Shown: one piece after another, positions 23,853 through 32,858 of the stretch
Position numbering within the stretch: position 1 is the first letter of the stretch
How the letters are laid out: every line of letters starts with the position of its first letter
Assembly (NCBI RefSeq): GCF_024519435.1
Contig: NZ_JALJRZ010000012.1
Location: forward strand, 1-64,000
Direction: 5' to 3'
Length of the DNA stretch: 64,000 nucleotides
Source of the DNA: Terrabacter sp. Ter38
GTDB lineage: Bacteria; Actinomycetota; Actinomycetes; Actinomycetales; Dermatophilaceae
Position numbers and translations under genes: made by a program
Notes under the pieces: generated by a model
What the model saw: the letters and a program-made list of their open reading frames with translations, nothing else
What the model was told of the DNA's origin: nothing
Databases searched by the model: none

Positions 23853-24511
23853 CCGTCGACCCCGCCGACGACGTCGAACCACTCGATGCCGGCGTCGGCC
23901 AGCAGGTCGCGGAGCAGCGGCAGGGACAGGCCGACGACGTTGTGGTGGTCGCCCTCGACGGCCGTGACGAACGCGCCGCCGAGCCCGTCGATGGTGAAGG
24001 CCCCGGCGACCGTGAGCGGCTCGCCGGTCGCGACGTAGGCTTCGATCTCCTCCTGGGAGAGCTTCGCGAAGTGGACGGTCGTGGACGCCGTCGCGCCCAG
24101 GGTGGGGCCGCCGCTGCCGCGCTCGTCGACGAGCCAGTGGCCCGTGTGCAGCACCCCTGACCGGCCCCGCATCCGGCGCCACCGGGACACGGCCTCGGCG
24201 GCGTCACCGGGCTTGCCGTGGACCTCCCCGTCGAGCTCGAGCACCGAGTCGCAGCCGAGCACGACCACCCCGGCGTCGACCCGGGCCGCGACGTCCTCCG
24301 CCTTGGCCCGCGCGAGGAGCAGCGCGATGTCGGCGGGTTCGAGCGGGCCGTAGCGGTCGGTCGCTTCGGCGACGGTGAGGTCCTCGTCGACCTCGCTCAC
24401 CACGACGACCGGCTCGATGCCCGCGGAGCGGAGCGTCGCGTGGCGGGCCGGCGACGCGGAGGCGAGGACGAGCTGGACGGCGGGCACGTCGGGGAGGGGG
24501 CTCGGCGGCAT
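23843..24511 (-). CDS. maf: Maf-like nucleoside triphosphate pyrophosphatase
   Basis: A 222-residue Maf/HAM1-like protein. The start LVLASASPARHATLRSAGI is the family signature; GCDSVLELDGEVHGKP and the C-terminal DGLGGAFVTAVEGDHHNVVGLSLP complete the fold. Family members hydrolyse non-canonical or pyrimidine NTPs to NMP and pyrophosphate. The ATG at 24511 has TACCAT 6 nt upstream. Its 3' end overlaps the convergent mannosyltransferase gene by 10 bp. M. tuberculosis has maf (Rv3282) in the same neighbourhood. Confidence 0.93.
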   Translation of the reverse strand: MPPSPLPDVPAVQLVLASASPARHATLRSAGIEPVVVVSEVDEDLTVAEATDRYGPLEPADIALLLARAKAEDVAARVDAGVVVLGCDSVLELDGEVHGKPGDAAEAVSRWRRMRGRSGVLHTGHWLVDERGSGGPTLGATASTTVHFAKLSQEEIEAYVATGEPLTVAGAFTIDGLGGAFVTAVEGDHHNVVGLSLPLLRDLLADAGIEWFDVVGGVDGQG

Positions 24512-24550
24512 GACGCCATGGTAGGCGGCACGCCCGCCGGTGGGACGCCG

Positions 24551-24579
24551 ACGGCGCCGCCCAGTGGGAGCGGCGCCGT
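24551..24579. terminator. Terminator hairpin downstream of the Ig-repeat remnant
   Basis: A 10-bp stem ACGGCGCCGC (24551-24560) pairs with GCGGCGCCGT (24570-24579), placed just after the TGA at 24602 of the degenerate minus-strand gene. Confidence 0.65.
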
Positions 24580-24601
24580 GGGTCGTACGCGTGAGCCGAC
24601 G

Positions 24602-25190
24602 TCAGCCGATCGCTGCCGTCTGTGCCGAGTAGACGGACTTCGTGAGGTAGCCGGACCTCGCGCCGGTGACGCGGACCTTGACGAAGGCTCCCTTGTCCGT
24701 CGTCGTGAGCCTGTACGTCTTCGCCGTGGCTCCCGAGATCGCCGTGCCCGAGCGGTACCACTGGTAGGCCAGGGTGACCGGCGCCGGCCAGCACGACAGG
24801 CCCGGTGGCGGACACCCGGAGTGATGCACCGTCGAGGTAGGCGCTCATCCGCAGCGTGATGCGCTGGCCGACCATGGCGCTCGTCAGGGCCAACGGGGAC
24901 AGGCCGCCCCACATGGTGTCCTGCGGCACGCCTCCCACGACCTAGGTGTATCCCGGCGACCAGCCTCCGGCCGGGGTGATGGCGCCGTGCGTGGCGTTGA
25001 GCGACGTACCTGCGACCCCGGAGCCCGTGATCGTCAACGGGCTCGCCCAGGTGCCCGGGTCGACCGTGAGGGTGCTGCCGACGGTGGGGGTGCCGCTGAC
25101 GAAGGGCTCACGGGCCGTGAGGCCCTTGCCGGCGACGGGCAGCACGATCGTCAGGTCGCGTCGCCGCGTCTCGGTCGTCACGGTGAACGG
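24602..25190 (-). pseudogene. Remnant of a secreted protein with bacterial Ig-like repeats
   Basis: Read on the minus strand, this stretch encodes pieces of the Ig-like repeats common at the C-termini of actinobacterial secreted proteins: GTPTVGSTLTVDPGTWASP at ~25060-25120, SAMVGQRITLRMSAYLDG at ~24835-24890, and AYQWYRSGTAISGATAKTY then SGYLTKSVYSAQTAAIG up to the TGA at 24602. They lie in different frames: a TAG (24942-24944) interrupts the first, and a frameshift falls near 24780-24830. No start codon, signal peptide or N-terminal domain remains, and a terminator of the upstream gene abuts the 5' end. It looks like a decayed tail of a larger gene. The 746-bp space between maf and the DUF885 gene holds only this remnant and two hairpins. 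Confidence 0.7.
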
Positions 25191-25203
25191 GGTGGCCGCG
25201 AAG

Positions 25204-25236
25204 GGAGGCCTCCGACCAGTGCGGTCGGAGGCCTCC
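25204..25236. terminator. Terminator of the DUF885 gene
   Basis: A perfect 14-bp stem GGAGGCCTCCGACC (25204-25217) pairs with 25223-25236 across a 5-nt loop, 22 bp downstream of the DUF885 stop on the minus strand. Confidence 0.8.
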
Positions 25237-25257
25237 TGCGGCGCTCGGGTCGGGCGC

Positions 25258-26952
25258 TCAGATCTCCTGCAGCACCGCGCCGCGAAGGGTGTCGAGCCCG
25301 ACGCCGCCGATGTCGAGGGCGCGGCGGTGGAAGGCCTTGAGGTCGAACGCGTCGCCTTCGCGCTGCTTGACCTCGTCGCGCAGCTGCAGCCACAGGCGCT
25401 CGCCGATCTTGTAGCTGGGCGCCTGGCCCGGCCAGCCGAGGTAGCGGTTCAGCTCGAAGCGGAGGACCTTCTCGTCCATGAAGCCGTAGCGGGTCAGGTA
25501 GGTCCATGCCTTGTCGTAGTCCCACGCGCCGCCGCCGACCTCCTCCGGGGCGTCGAACCCGCAGTGCACGCCGATGTCGATGACGACGCGCGCGGCCCGA
25601 AGCGACTGTCCCGCAAGCCAGCCCATCCGGTTGCCGGGGTCGTCCATGTAGCCGAGCTCGGCCATGAGCCGCTCGGCGTAGAGAGCCCAGCCCTCACCGT
25701 GCCCGGACGTCCACGCCTCGAGCCGCCGCCACTTGTTGAGCAGCTCGGAGCGGTAGACGGTCTGCGCGACCTGCAGGTGGTGGCCCGGGACGCCCTCGTG
25801 GTAGACGGTCGTCAGCTCGTTCCACGTCCGGAACTCGGTGTTGCCCTTGGGGACCGACCACCACATGCGGCCGGGCCGGCTGAAGTCGTCGGACGGGCCG
25901 GTGTAGTAGATGCCACCGGTCTGCGTCGGGGCGATCATGCACTCGATGCGCTGGACCGGCTCGGGGATGTCGAAGTGGACCTCCTTGAGGTCGGCGATGA
26001 CCTCGTCGGCGCGCTCCTGCATCCAGGCTTTGAGCGCGTCCGTGCCGTGCAGGGCGTAGCGGTCGTCGGCGTCGAGGATCTCGACCCCTCGCTGCACGCT
26101 CGCCCCGGCCTCGAGGCCCTCGGCGATCTCGCTCATCTGGGCGTGCAGGCTCGCCACCTCCTGCTGGCCCCAGCGGTAGGTCTCCTCGAGGTCGACCGCG
26201 GCACCGAGGAAGTAGCGCGACTCGAGCCGGTAGCGCTCGATGCCGCAGGCGTCGGCCTCGGGGGCGTGTGGCAGCAGCTCCCGCTCCAGCCAGTCGGCGA
26301 TGTCCGCGTATGCCGCCGCGGCCACCTTCGCGCCCTCGGCGAGCTGGTCCCTGACCTCGCCCGCGAGCGGCGCGTCACCCACGGTCGCGTCGGCCACGAC
26401 CTTGGCGAAGTAGCCGTCGTCGGCCACGAGGTCGCGGGACTGGTCGGCGCAGGCCTCGACCTGGCGGCGCGGAGAGACCTGTCCGCGCTCGCGCGCGAGG
26501 AGCAGCGACTCCTTGTACCCCTCGAGCGCGGCCGGGATCTTCGTCAGGCGCACGGCGAAGGTGCGCCAGTGGTCCTCGGTGTCCTGCGGCATGAGGTCGA
26601 AGACGTCGCGGACCGCCTGGAGCGGGGACGCGAGGACGTTGAGGGACATCTCGTCGAGCCCGGCGGCAAACCGGTCCTCCGAGAGCCGGAGACGCTCGGT
26701 CATGGCGTCGACGGTGACACGGTCGACGTCGTCGGTCGGGCTCGCGGCCGCGAGCTGGGCGAGGGTGGCCCGGCGCAGCTCGGAAGCCGCAGCGTTGCCG
26801 CCAGGGGAGAGGTCGTCGAGCTCCTCCTCGGCGCCGGGGACGCCGAGGAAGGTTGCGTTGATGGGGCTGAGGGCGACGGACGCGTCGAAGTAGGTCTCCG
26901 CGATGCGGTCGACGTCGGTCTGGGGTCGCGCGGTCTGGGTGTTGGCGGTCAC
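25258..26952 (-). CDS. DUF885-family, peptidase-like protein
   Basis: A 564-residue DUF885 protein with mostly helical, M32/M2-like metallopeptidase character. The zinc-site-like motif is YHEGVPGHHLQVAQ (about residue 390), with a downstream glutamate in GEGWALYAERLM; MIAPTQTGGIYYTGPSDD is another conserved family segment. No signal peptide is seen, so a cytoplasmic peptidase or hydrolase is expected. Substrate unknown. GTG start; TACGTT (26964-26959) is 6 nt upstream, so it may be leaderless. A strong terminator follows, so it is transcribed alone. Confidence 0.88.
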   Translation of the reverse strand: MTANTQTARPQTDVDRIAETYFDASVALSPINATFLGVPGAEEELDDLSPGGNAAASELRRATLAQLAAASPTDDVDRVTVDAMTERLRLSEDRFAAGLDEMSLNVLASPLQAVRDVFDLMPQDTEDHWRTFAVRLTKIPAALEGYKESLLLARERGQVSPRRQVEACADQSRDLVADDGYFAKVVADATVGDAPLAGEVRDQLAEGAKVAAAAYADIADWLERELLPHAPEADACGIERYRLESRYFLGAAVDLEETYRWGQQEVASLHAQMSEIAEGLEAGASVQRGVEILDADDRYALHGTDALKAWMQERADEVIADLKEVHFDIPEPVQRIECMIAPTQTGGIYYTGPSDDFSRPGRMWWSVPKGNTEFRTWNELTTVYHEGVPGHHLQVAQTVYRSELLNKWRRLEAWTSGHGEGWALYAERLMAELGYMDDPGNRMGWLAGQSLRAARVVIDIGVHCGFDAPEEVGGGAWDYDKAWTYLTRYGFMDEKVLRFELNRYLGWPGQAPSYKIGERLWLQLRDEVKQREGDAFDLKAFHRRALDIGGVGLDTLRGAVLQEI

Positions 26953-27026
26953 TCGGCGAACGTAATCCAGCCCGCGGTCCCGTGCCAGTGCATTGTGGGC
27001 GCCTGGCTCGTGCCCAGGGCCGTGGC

Positions 27027-27725
27027 TCAGCCGTCGCCGTCGGACGAGCCGCCCTTGGCATCGCCCGACACGACGAGCACGACGATCCCGTCGGTGGTCC
27101 GGGTGCCTGCCGTCGGCCAGGTCGCGAGGACCTGACCGCTGTCGCCGTCGGACGGGACGGTGACCCGCGTGACGCGGACGTCCTTGCCGTCGACGGACTT
27201 CTCCGCGTCCTTGGCGCTCGTGCCGACGAGACCGTCGGGAACGACGAAGGAGGAGTTGATCCGCTCAGGGGCGTGTCCGCGGCTGACGACGAGGGCGACG
27301 GTCTGCCCCTTCGTCATGGGCTGGCCCTCGGCGGGGTAGCTGCCCATGACCGCACCGTCGGGCTGCGTCGAGCGCACGAGCACCCAGCGCACGTCGACGC
27401 CGAGCCCGATCAGCTCGTTGACCGCGGCGTCGCGCTGCTGGCCGACGAGGCCGCCGGGGACGGTGCTGCCGTCGGACGGTGGGGCGGTCGTGGACGGGGC
27501 GGGCGTCGGCTTCTGGGACGTCGCCGATGGGCGCGTGCCACGAGCGGCGGTCGTGGGCGCGTCCGAACCCGACAGCAGGATGTAGCCGAGGATCCCCACG
27601 AGCGCCACGACGGCGACGAGGAGCACCCAGACGACCGGGCTCGGGCCGGGGCGACGGCGGCTCACCGCGCTCGAGCGCCGGGTCGTGACCGGCGCGTGCG
27701 GGACCGGCGGGGTCGAGCCGGTCAC
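27027..27725 (-). CDS. PASTA-domain half of a split Ser/Thr protein kinase
   Basis: A 232-residue open frame with a Pro/Arg-rich start, one membrane helix (VVWVLLVAVVALVGILGYILL, about residues 32-52), a Thr/Pro-rich stalk, and two PASTA-like repeats (about residues 88-155 and 160-225) with VPGGLVGQQRDAAVNEL and VPDGLVGTSAKDAEKSV. PASTA domains bind muropeptides or lipid II outside the cell. It is the natural C-terminal half of the kinase gene immediately upstream. The reading frames join perfectly (HPVP then PAYAEVTGS) if one base is removed from the G6 run at 27739-27744, so the GTG at 27725 may not be a true start. Confidence 0.7.
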   Translation of the reverse strand: MTGSTPPVPHAPVTTRRSSAVSRRRPGPSPVVWVLLVAVVALVGILGYILLSGSDAPTTAARGTRPSATSQKPTPAPSTTAPPSDGSTVPGGLVGQQRDAAVNELIGLGVDVRWVLVRSTQPDGAVMGSYPAEGQPMTKGQTVALVVSRGHAPERINSSFVVPDGLVGTSAKDAEKSVDGKDVRVTRVTVPSDGDSGQVLATWPTAGTRTTDGIVVLVVSGDAKGGSSDGDG

Positions 27726-28719
27726 CTCGGCGTACGCCGGGGGGCACCGGGTGGACGACGGTGCGCTCGCCGCTCGACGGCAGCCCGACGGTCGGCATCA
27801 TCGCGGTGCTGGCCGCCGTGCTGTCGGAGCCGAGGTCGAGCACCGAGGTGGCCTCCCCGGCCGGCAGGGCACGCGTGGCGGCGTCGGCGCGCATCTCGTG
27901 ACCGACCAGCGCGGCAGCCATGGCGTCGGCATCGGCGTAGCGATCGGCCGGCGACTTGGCCGTGGCGCGGACGACGACCTCGTCGAGGTTCGCAGGGAGG
28001 TCGGCGACGCGCGAGCTGGGCAGCGGTACGGGCTCGTCGAGGTGGCGCATCGCGATCGCGACGGGGGTGTCGCCCTCGAAGGGCACGGAGCCGGTCAACA
28101 TCTGGAAGAGCAGGATGCCGAGCGAGTAGAGATCGGACGACGGCGTCGTGGCCTCACCCCGGGCCTGCTCGGGCGCGACGTAGGCGGCCGTCCCCATCAC
28201 GGTCCCGGTGTCGGTGAGCGACGCCTGCCCGCGGGCCCGGGCGATGCCGAAGTCGGTCACCTTCACCGTGCCGTCGGAACGGACGATGACGTTGCCGGGC
28301 TTGACGTCCCGGTGGACGACACCGGCGCGGTGGGCGGCGCCGAGCGCTGCGCACACCTGCTCGGCGATGCGGACGGCGTCGCCGGGGGTGAGTCGGCCGT
28401 GCTCCCTGATCACCTGGGCGAGGTCTTGGCCCTCGGCATACTCCATGACGATGAAGTGGGAGTCGCCGTCGACGCCGTAGTCGTAGACCTGGGCGATGTT
28501 CGGGTGGGAGAGGGCGGCTGCCGTCAGGGCCTCACGGCGGAAGCGCTCGACGAAGTCGGGGGAGTCGGCGAACCCCGCGGCGAGCACCTTGACGGCGACG
28601 AGTCGGCCCAGGCGGTCGTCGGTCGCGAGGTGCACCTCACCCATGCCGCCGACGGCGATGCGCTCACGCAGGGAGTAGCGCTCGGCGATCCGGACGGTGG
28701 GGCTCGACTCAACAGACAT
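27265..28719 (-). CDS. Ser/Thr protein kinase (PknB-like), frameshifted before its membrane helix
   Basis: Residues ~10-275 are a complete Hanks-type kinase: IAVGGMGEVHLA (Gly loop), VAVKVL (catalytic Lys), VVHRDVKPGNVIV (catalytic loop), DFGIARA, APEQARGEATTPSSDLYSLG. After TVVHPVPP (about residue 330) the frame runs into Arg/Pro-rich nonsense to 27265. The +1 frame restores the expected juxtamembrane segment, membrane helix and two PASTA domains (27027-27725). The break is at a run of six G at 27739-27744. It may be a sequencing error, a phase-variable tract or a real mutation. The ATG at 28719 has TACGCT 8 nt upstream. It would phosphorylate cell-wall and division proteins. Confidence 0.75.
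   Translation of the reverse strand: MSVESSPTVRIAERYSLRERIAVGGMGEVHLATDDRLGRLVAVKVLAAGFADSPDFVERFRREALTAAALSHPNIAQVYDYGVDGDSHFIVMEYAEGQDLAQVIREHGRLTPGDAVRIAEQVCAALGAAHRAGVVHRDVKPGNVIVRSDGTVKVTDFGIARARGQASLTDTGTVMGTAAYVAPEQARGEATTPSSDLYSLGILLFQMLTGSVPFEGDTPVAIAMRHLDEPVPLPSSRVADLPANLDEVVVRATAKSPADRYADADAMAAALVGHEMRADAATRALPAGEATSVLDLGSDSTAASTAMMPTVGLPSSGERTVVHPVPPGVRRGDRLDPAGPARAGHDPALERGEPPSPRPEPGRLGAPRRRRGARGDPRLHPAVGFGRAHDRRSWHAPIGDVPEADARPVHDRPTVRRQHRPRRPRRPAARRRGQRADRARRRRALGARALDAARRCGHGQLPRRGPAHDEGADRRPRRQPRTRP
27739..27744. other. Homopolymer G6 tract at the kinase frameshift
   Basis: Six consecutive G (C on the coding strand). Removing one base fuses the kinase and PASTA frames into one gene spanning 27027-28719. 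Confidence 0.75.
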
Positions 28720-28773
28720 GGGCAACGAGCGTAGGGCAGCAGGCCGGGTCCCGGCCAACCGACGGGCCTCGCG

Positions 28774-29028
28774 TCAGCGCGGCAGACCGGTGCGGCGCCA
28801 CCCACCGTGGCGTGCCGAAGGCCCGACGAGCCGCCACGACGGGTCGGACCACGCCGAGCGGGCGTGCTCGGGTGCCGGCTCGTCCCCGCCGAGGGCGGAC
28901 AGCACGGCGACGAGCGCCGCGACCTGCTCGGGAGTGGGGTGACCCGAGATGCGGAGCATGGGCGGGACGTCGGCGGCCTCGGGGGCCTCGGGGGCCTCGG
29001 GGGCCTCGGGGGCCTCGGGATCGGTCAC
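28774..29028 (-). CDS. accE: Acyl-CoA carboxylase epsilon subunit
   Basis: An 84-residue epsilon subunit (AccE5/PccE type). These small proteins stabilise the alpha-beta carboxylase complex. The conserved C-terminal core is visible: [22 protein letters not shown], then [10 protein letters not shown] and the end [10 protein letters not shown]. The N-terminus has five EAP repeats from a 9-bp tandem repeat. The GTG overlaps the AccD5 stop by 4 nt, so the two are coupled, as in M. tuberculosis accD5-accE5. Confidence 0.88.
   Translation of the reverse strand: MTDPEAPEAPEAPEAPEAADVPPMLRISGHPTPEQVAALVAVLSALGGDEPAPEHARSAWSDPSWRLVGPSARHGGWRRTGLPR
28973..29018. repeat. 9-bp tandem repeat encoding Glu-Ala-Pro
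   Basis: Five near-perfect ggggcctcg units in the N-terminal linker of AccE. Confidence 0.7.
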
Positions 29029-30689
29029 AGTGGGATGTTCCCGTGCTTCTTGGGCGGGAGCGTCTCGCGCTTGTTCTGCAGGGCCCGGAGGGCGCGCGTG
29101 ACGTTCATCCGCGTGTTGGAGGGGCTGATGACGGTGTCGATGTAGCCGCGCTCGGCCGCGACGTACGGGTTGGCGAGCGTCTCCTCGTAGTGGGTGATGA
29201 GCTCCTGGCGCTGGGCGTCGACGTCGCCGCCCTGCTCCGCGGTCGCCTTGAGCTCCTTGCGGTAGAGGATGTTGACGGCGCCCTGGGCGCCCATGACGGC
29301 GATCTGCCCGGTGGGCCATGCGAGGTTGATGTCGGCGCCGAGGTGCTTGGAGCCCATGACGTCGTAGGCGCCGCCGTAGGCCTTGCGGGTGATGACGGTG
29401 ATCTTGGGGACGGTGGCCTCGGCGTAGGCGTAGATGAGCTTCGCGCCGCGGCGGATGATGCCGTCCCACTCCTGGCTCGTGCCGGGCAGGAAGCCGGGGA
29501 CGTCGACGAGCGTGAGGACCGGGACGTTGAAGCAGTCGCAGGTGCGGACGAAGCGTGCGGCCTTCTCGGACGCGTCGATGTCGAGGCACCCGGCGAACTG
29601 GAGCGGCTGGTTGGCCACGATGCCGACCGACATGCCGTCGATGCGGGCGAAGCCGGTGAGGATGTTCGGCGCGAAGAGGGGCTGGACCTCGAGGAACTCG
29701 CCGTCGTCGACGAGGTGCTCGATCACCTGCTTCATGTCGTAGGGGACGTTGGGCGAGTCCGGGATGCACGTGTCGAGCCAGCGGTCGTCGTCGGTGACCG
29801 AGAGGTCGGCCTCGCCGTCGCCGTAGGAGGGCGGGGTCTCGAGGTTGTTGCTCGGCAGGTAGGACAGGAGCGCCTTGACGTAGTCGATGGCGTCCTGCTC
29901 GTCGGTGCCCATGTAGTGCGCGACGCCCGACTTGCTGTTGTGCGTCAGCGCCCCGCCGAGCTCCTCGAAGCCGACGTCCTCCCCGGTCACGGTCTTGATG
30001 ACGTCGGGGCCGGTGATGAACATGTGGCTGGTCTGGTCGACCATGACGGTGAAGTCGGTGATCGCGGGGGAGTAGACGGCACCACCGGCGCAGGGGCCCA
30101 TGACGAGGGAGATCTGCGGGATGACGCCCGACGCTCGGACGTTGCGGAAGAAGATCTCGCCGTAGAGGCCGAGCGAGACGACCCCTTCCTGGATGCGGGC
30201 GCCGCCGGAGTCGTTGAGGCCGATGACGGGGCAGCCGATCTTCATCGCGAAGTCCATGACCTTGACGATCTTCTCGCCGAAGACCTCGCCGAGGGATCCG
30301 CCGAAGACGGTGAAGTCCTGGGCGAAGACCGCCACCTGGCGGCCGTCGACCATGCCGTAGCCGGTGACGACGCCGTCGCCGTAGGGCCGGTTCTGGTCCT
30401 GGCCGAAGTTGTTGCTGCGGTGCCGGGCGTACTTGTCGAGCTCGATGAACGTCCCCTCGTCGAGGAGCATCTCGATGCGCTCGCGCGCGGTCTTCTTGCC
30501 GCGCGCGTGCTGCTTCTCGACCGCCCGCTCGGAGCCGGCGTTGGCGACCTCGGCGACGCGCCGCTTGAGATCGGCGAGCTTGCCGGCGGTGGTCGTGAGG
30601 TCGGGCCCTGGGGCCGTCTCCGCCTGTGGTGTGGCGCTCTCCGGCGACGTGCTGGTCGACTGTTCTGCGACGGCGTGATCGGTGGCCAT
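29025..30689 (-). CDS. accD5: Acyl-CoA carboxylase beta subunit, AccD5/PccB type
   Basis: A 554-residue carboxyltransferase. After a ~35-residue variable head come [52 protein letters not shown] (N-domain acyl-CoA site) and [21 protein letters not shown] with [18 protein letters not shown] (C domain). The C-terminus HGNIPL is the conserved AccD5/PccB end as I recall it. It makes methylmalonyl-CoA (and possibly malonyl-CoA) with AccA3 and AccE. The ATG at 30689 has TAGAGT 7 nt upstream. Divergent from birA with almost no intergenic space. Confidence 0.94.
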   Translation of the reverse strand: MATDHAVAEQSTSTSPESATPQAETAPGPDLTTTAGKLADLKRRVAEVANAGSERAVEKQHARGKKTARERIEMLLDEGTFIELDKYARHRSNNFGQDQNRPYGDGVVTGYGMVDGRQVAVFAQDFTVFGGSLGEVFGEKIVKVMDFAMKIGCPVIGLNDSGGARIQEGVVSLGLYGEIFFRNVRASGVIPQISLVMGPCAGGAVYSPAITDFTVMVDQTSHMFITGPDVIKTVTGEDVGFEELGGALTHNSKSGVAHYMGTDEQDAIDYVKALLSYLPSNNLETPPSYGDGEADLSVTDDDRWLDTCIPDSPNVPYDMKQVIEHLVDDGEFLEVQPLFAPNILTGFARIDGMSVGIVANQPLQFAGCLDIDASEKAARFVRTCDCFNVPVLTLVDVPGFLPGTSQEWDGIIRRGAKLIYAYAEATVPKITVITRKAYGGAYDVMGSKHLGADINLAWPTGQIAVMGAQGAVNILYRKELKATAEQGGDVDAQRQELITHYEETLANPYVAAERGYIDTVISPSNTRMNVTRALRALQNKRETLPPKKHGNIPL

Positions 30690-30713
30690 GCTCGGCACTC
30701 TAGCCTTGTGGAC
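30690..30713. promoter_or_regulatory. Overlapping divergent -10 boxes of accD5 and birA
   Basis: Minus-strand TAGAGT (30702-30697, 7 nt before the accD5 ATG) and plus-strand TAGCCT (30701-30706, 7 nt before the birA GTG) share the TA at 30701-30702. Only 24 bp separate the two start codons. Confidence 0.6.
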
Positions 30714-31637
30714 GTGCGCGATTCGCTCGACATCGAGACTGTGAGTGCGGCCTTGGTCACGTCCGGACGGCCGTGGCGCGGGGTGGAGTTCCACCCGGCC
30801 CTGGGGTCGACGAACACCCGGCTGCGCGAGCTGCTGACCGGCACGGCGGAGCAGCCCGACGCGGCTGGGTCGACCGGGCCGTATGCCGCAGGGCCGTATG
30901 CCGCCGGGCGCCGCGACGACGACGCCGGACTCTGGTGGGTCGTCCTCACCGACCACCAGACCGGTGGGCGCGGCCGTCTCGGCCGGGCCTGGACGGTGCC
31001 CGACCGGGCCTCGCTCGCCGTCAGCGTCGCAGTGCCGGTCGCCGACCCCACCCAGGCGGGCTGGATGCCACTGCTCGCCGGACTGGCGCTGTCGCGAGCG
31101 GTGCGCCGAGTGACCGAGGCCACGGGCGCCGCGCTGACGGCCCGGCTCAAGTGGCCCAACGACGTGCTCCTCGCCGAGGACGGCGACCGCAAGCTGAGCG
31201 GCATCCTCTGCGAGCTCGTCACCGTGGGCTCCGTTCAGGCGGTCGTCGTGGGGACCGGCGTCAACATCGACCAGACCCGGGAGGAGCTGCCCGTCGACAC
31301 GGCCACGTCGCTGGCGCTCGCCGGCGCCCGGGTGCGCCGGGAGGAGCTCCTCGTCGCCTACCTCGACGAGCTCAGGGCCGTGCTGACCGGAGCCGGAGTC
31401 GGCGCCGACGCCTTGGATGGGTCCGGCGCAGCGGAGGTGCGGACGGCATACCGCGAGGCCTGCTCGACCATCGGGCTCACGGTCCGGGTGCACCTGCCGA
31501 CGGGGGTCGCGGTCGAGGGAACCGCTGTCGGCGTCGACGACGACGGCGCGCTCGTCGTGCGCACCGACCACGGCGTGCGGACCTTCGCGGCAGGTGACGT
31601 CGTCCACGTCCGGCCCGCGGCTGGCGGACTGGCATGA
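30714..31637 (+). CDS. birA: Biotin--[acetyl-CoA-carboxylase] ligase
   Basis: A 307-residue biotin protein ligase that attaches biotin to the BCCP domain of AccA3-type subunits. Motifs: [11 protein letters not shown] (start of catalytic domain), [15 protein letters not shown] (biotinyl-AMP loop), LKWPNDVLL and KLSGILCE (biotin/ATP site), GTGVNI, and a C-terminal SH3-like domain. There is no N-terminal DNA-binding domain, so it is a pure ligase. GTG at 30708 is also in frame, but 30714 lies 7 nt after TAGCCT. A 15-bp duplication gives [11 protein letters not shown] at about residue 55. Confidence 0.93.
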   Translation: MRDSLDIETVSAALVTSGRPWRGVEFHPALGSTNTRLRELLTGTAEQPDAAGSTGPYAAGPYAAGRRDDDAGLWWVVLTDHQTGGRGRLGRAWTVPDRASLAVSVAVPVADPTQAGWMPLLAGLALSRAVRRVTEATGAALTARLKWPNDVLLAEDGDRKLSGILCELVTVGSVQAVVVGTGVNIDQTREELPVDTATSLALAGARVRREELLVAYLDELRAVLTGAGVGADALDGSGAAEVRTAYREACSTIGLTVRVHLPTGVAVEGTAVGVDDDGALVVRTDHGVRTFAAGDVVHVRPAAGGLA

Positions 31638-31644
31638 TCGGGCC

Positions 31645-32838
31645 ATGACCGAGCCGGGCCCCCAAGGCACCCAGGGCGCCGAGGACGCCGAGGACGCCGA
31701 GGGCACCCAGGGCACCCAGGGCACCCAGGGCCCCGAGACCGTCGGGCGGGTCAGCGAGGACTACACGGAGCGGCTGCTCGGGCGTCCGCTCGAGCTGCGT
31801 CGCCGCGAGGTGAGCCGCGGCGCCGAGGTCTCCCTGCTGTCGGCACGCAAGTTCTGGCACGCGCTGGGCTTTCCCGTCGTCGACACCGACGACGAGCTGT
31901 TCACCGAGGCCGACCAGAAGGCGCTCGCCGCTGTCGCCGGCATCGTCCGGGACGGGCTGCTCGACGAGCCGACGGCGCTCTCGATGACCCGCGCCTTCGC
32001 CCGCTCGGCCGACCGCCTCGCAGGCTGGCAGTCGCAGCTCATCGCCGAGGCCGTCGAGAACCACATGAGTGCGGTCCTCGCCGACGAGGCCGACGACGAC
32101 GAGCACGAGTCCCGCTCGGTGCCGAGCATCGAGACCGCCACCGAGACGGCAAAGCGCCTTGCCGTGCTCACCGACCGCCTCGAGCCACTCCTCGTCTACG
32201 CGTGGCGCCGGCACCTGTCGGCCACCGTCGCGCGCATGCTCGCCGACGCCGACCCCGAGTCCTACGGCATGACGAAGATGCGCTCGGTGGGCTTCGCCGA
32301 CCTCGTCAACTTCACGGCACTCGTCCGGCGGATGTCCGAGCGCGACCTCGCCCGGCTCGTGTCCCGCTTCGAGGCGCTCTCGGCCGACGTCATCACCGCG
32401 CACGGCGGCCGGCTCATCAAGACGGTCGGTGACGAGGTGCTCTTCACGACGATGGGCGCCGCACCCGCAGCGGCCATCGCGCTCGACCTCGTCGAGACGA
32501 TGACCGACGACGACGTGCTGCCCGACGTGCGCTGCGGGATGGCGCGCGGACCGATCATCTCCCGCCTCGGCGACGTCTTCGGCACCACGGTCAACCGGGC
32601 GTCGCGCCTGACCGCCGTGGCCCAGGCCGGGAGCGTCCTCGTCGACGCGACGATGGCGCGCGAGCTCGCGAGTCTCTCGGGCTTCGAGCTGACCGGCCAG
32701 CGCCGACGCATCCTGCGCGGTGTCGGCCCCGTGACCCCATCGCTGCTGCGTCGCGCGACGTCCGCCGGCCGCCGCTCCGTCTCGGGCGAGCCGCTCCCCG
32801 ACACCACCCACCGAGCCACGTCGCGCACCGACGCGTGA
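31645..32838 (+). CDS. Class III adenylate/guanylate cyclase, Rv1264-like
   Basis: A 397-residue soluble cyclase. An acidic low-complexity head with [10 protein letters not shown] repeats (to about residue 35) precedes a ~170-residue helical regulatory domain ([20 protein letters not shown]..., PF16701-like), as in the pH-sensing M. tuberculosis Rv1264. The catalytic domain follows: [16 protein letters not shown] (metal Asp), [37 protein letters not shown]. It has the residues for activity. The ATG is 8 bp after the birA stop, with CATGAT 6 nt upstream. Product is probably cAMP. Confidence 0.9.
   Translation: MTEPGPQGTQGAEDAEDAEGTQGTQGTQGPETVGRVSEDYTERLLGRPLELRRREVSRGAEVSLLSARKFWHALGFPVVDTDDELFTEADQKALAAVAGIVRDGLLDEPTALSMTRAFARSADRLAGWQSQLIAEAVENHMSAVLADEADDDEHESRSVPSIETATETAKRLAVLTDRLEPLLVYAWRRHLSATVARMLADADPESYGMTKMRSVGFADLVNFTALVRRMSERDLARLVSRFEALSADVITAHGGRLIKTVGDEVLFTTMGAAPAAAIALDLVETMTDDDVLPDVRCGMARGPIISRLGDVFGTTVNRASRLTAVAQAGSVLVDATMARELASLSGFELTGQRRRILRGVGPVTPSLLRRATSAGRRSVSGEPLPDTTHRATSRTDA
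31700..31737. repeat. 9-bp tandem repeat encoding Gly-Thr-Gln
   Basis: Repeated gggcaccca units near the 5' end of the cyclase gene, following two gaggacgcc units. Confidence 0.6.
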
Positions 32839-32842
32839 CCCC

Positions 32843-32857
32843 CGAAGGAGTCCTTCG
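32843..32857 (+). promoter_or_regulatory. Palindrome covering the ribosome-binding site of the crotonase gene
   Basis: CGAAGG and CCTTCG form a 6-bp stem around AGT, and the Shine-Dalgarno GAAGGAG is inside it. The ATG is one base downstream. It could mask translation initiation or bind a protein. Confidence 0.45.
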
Positions 32858-32858
32858 T

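Noticed and set aside
27265-27725. Arg/Pro-rich C-terminal extension of the kinase as a real domain
   Set aside because: It is the out-of-frame reading of the membrane-PASTA segment, which makes good sense in the neighbouring frame.
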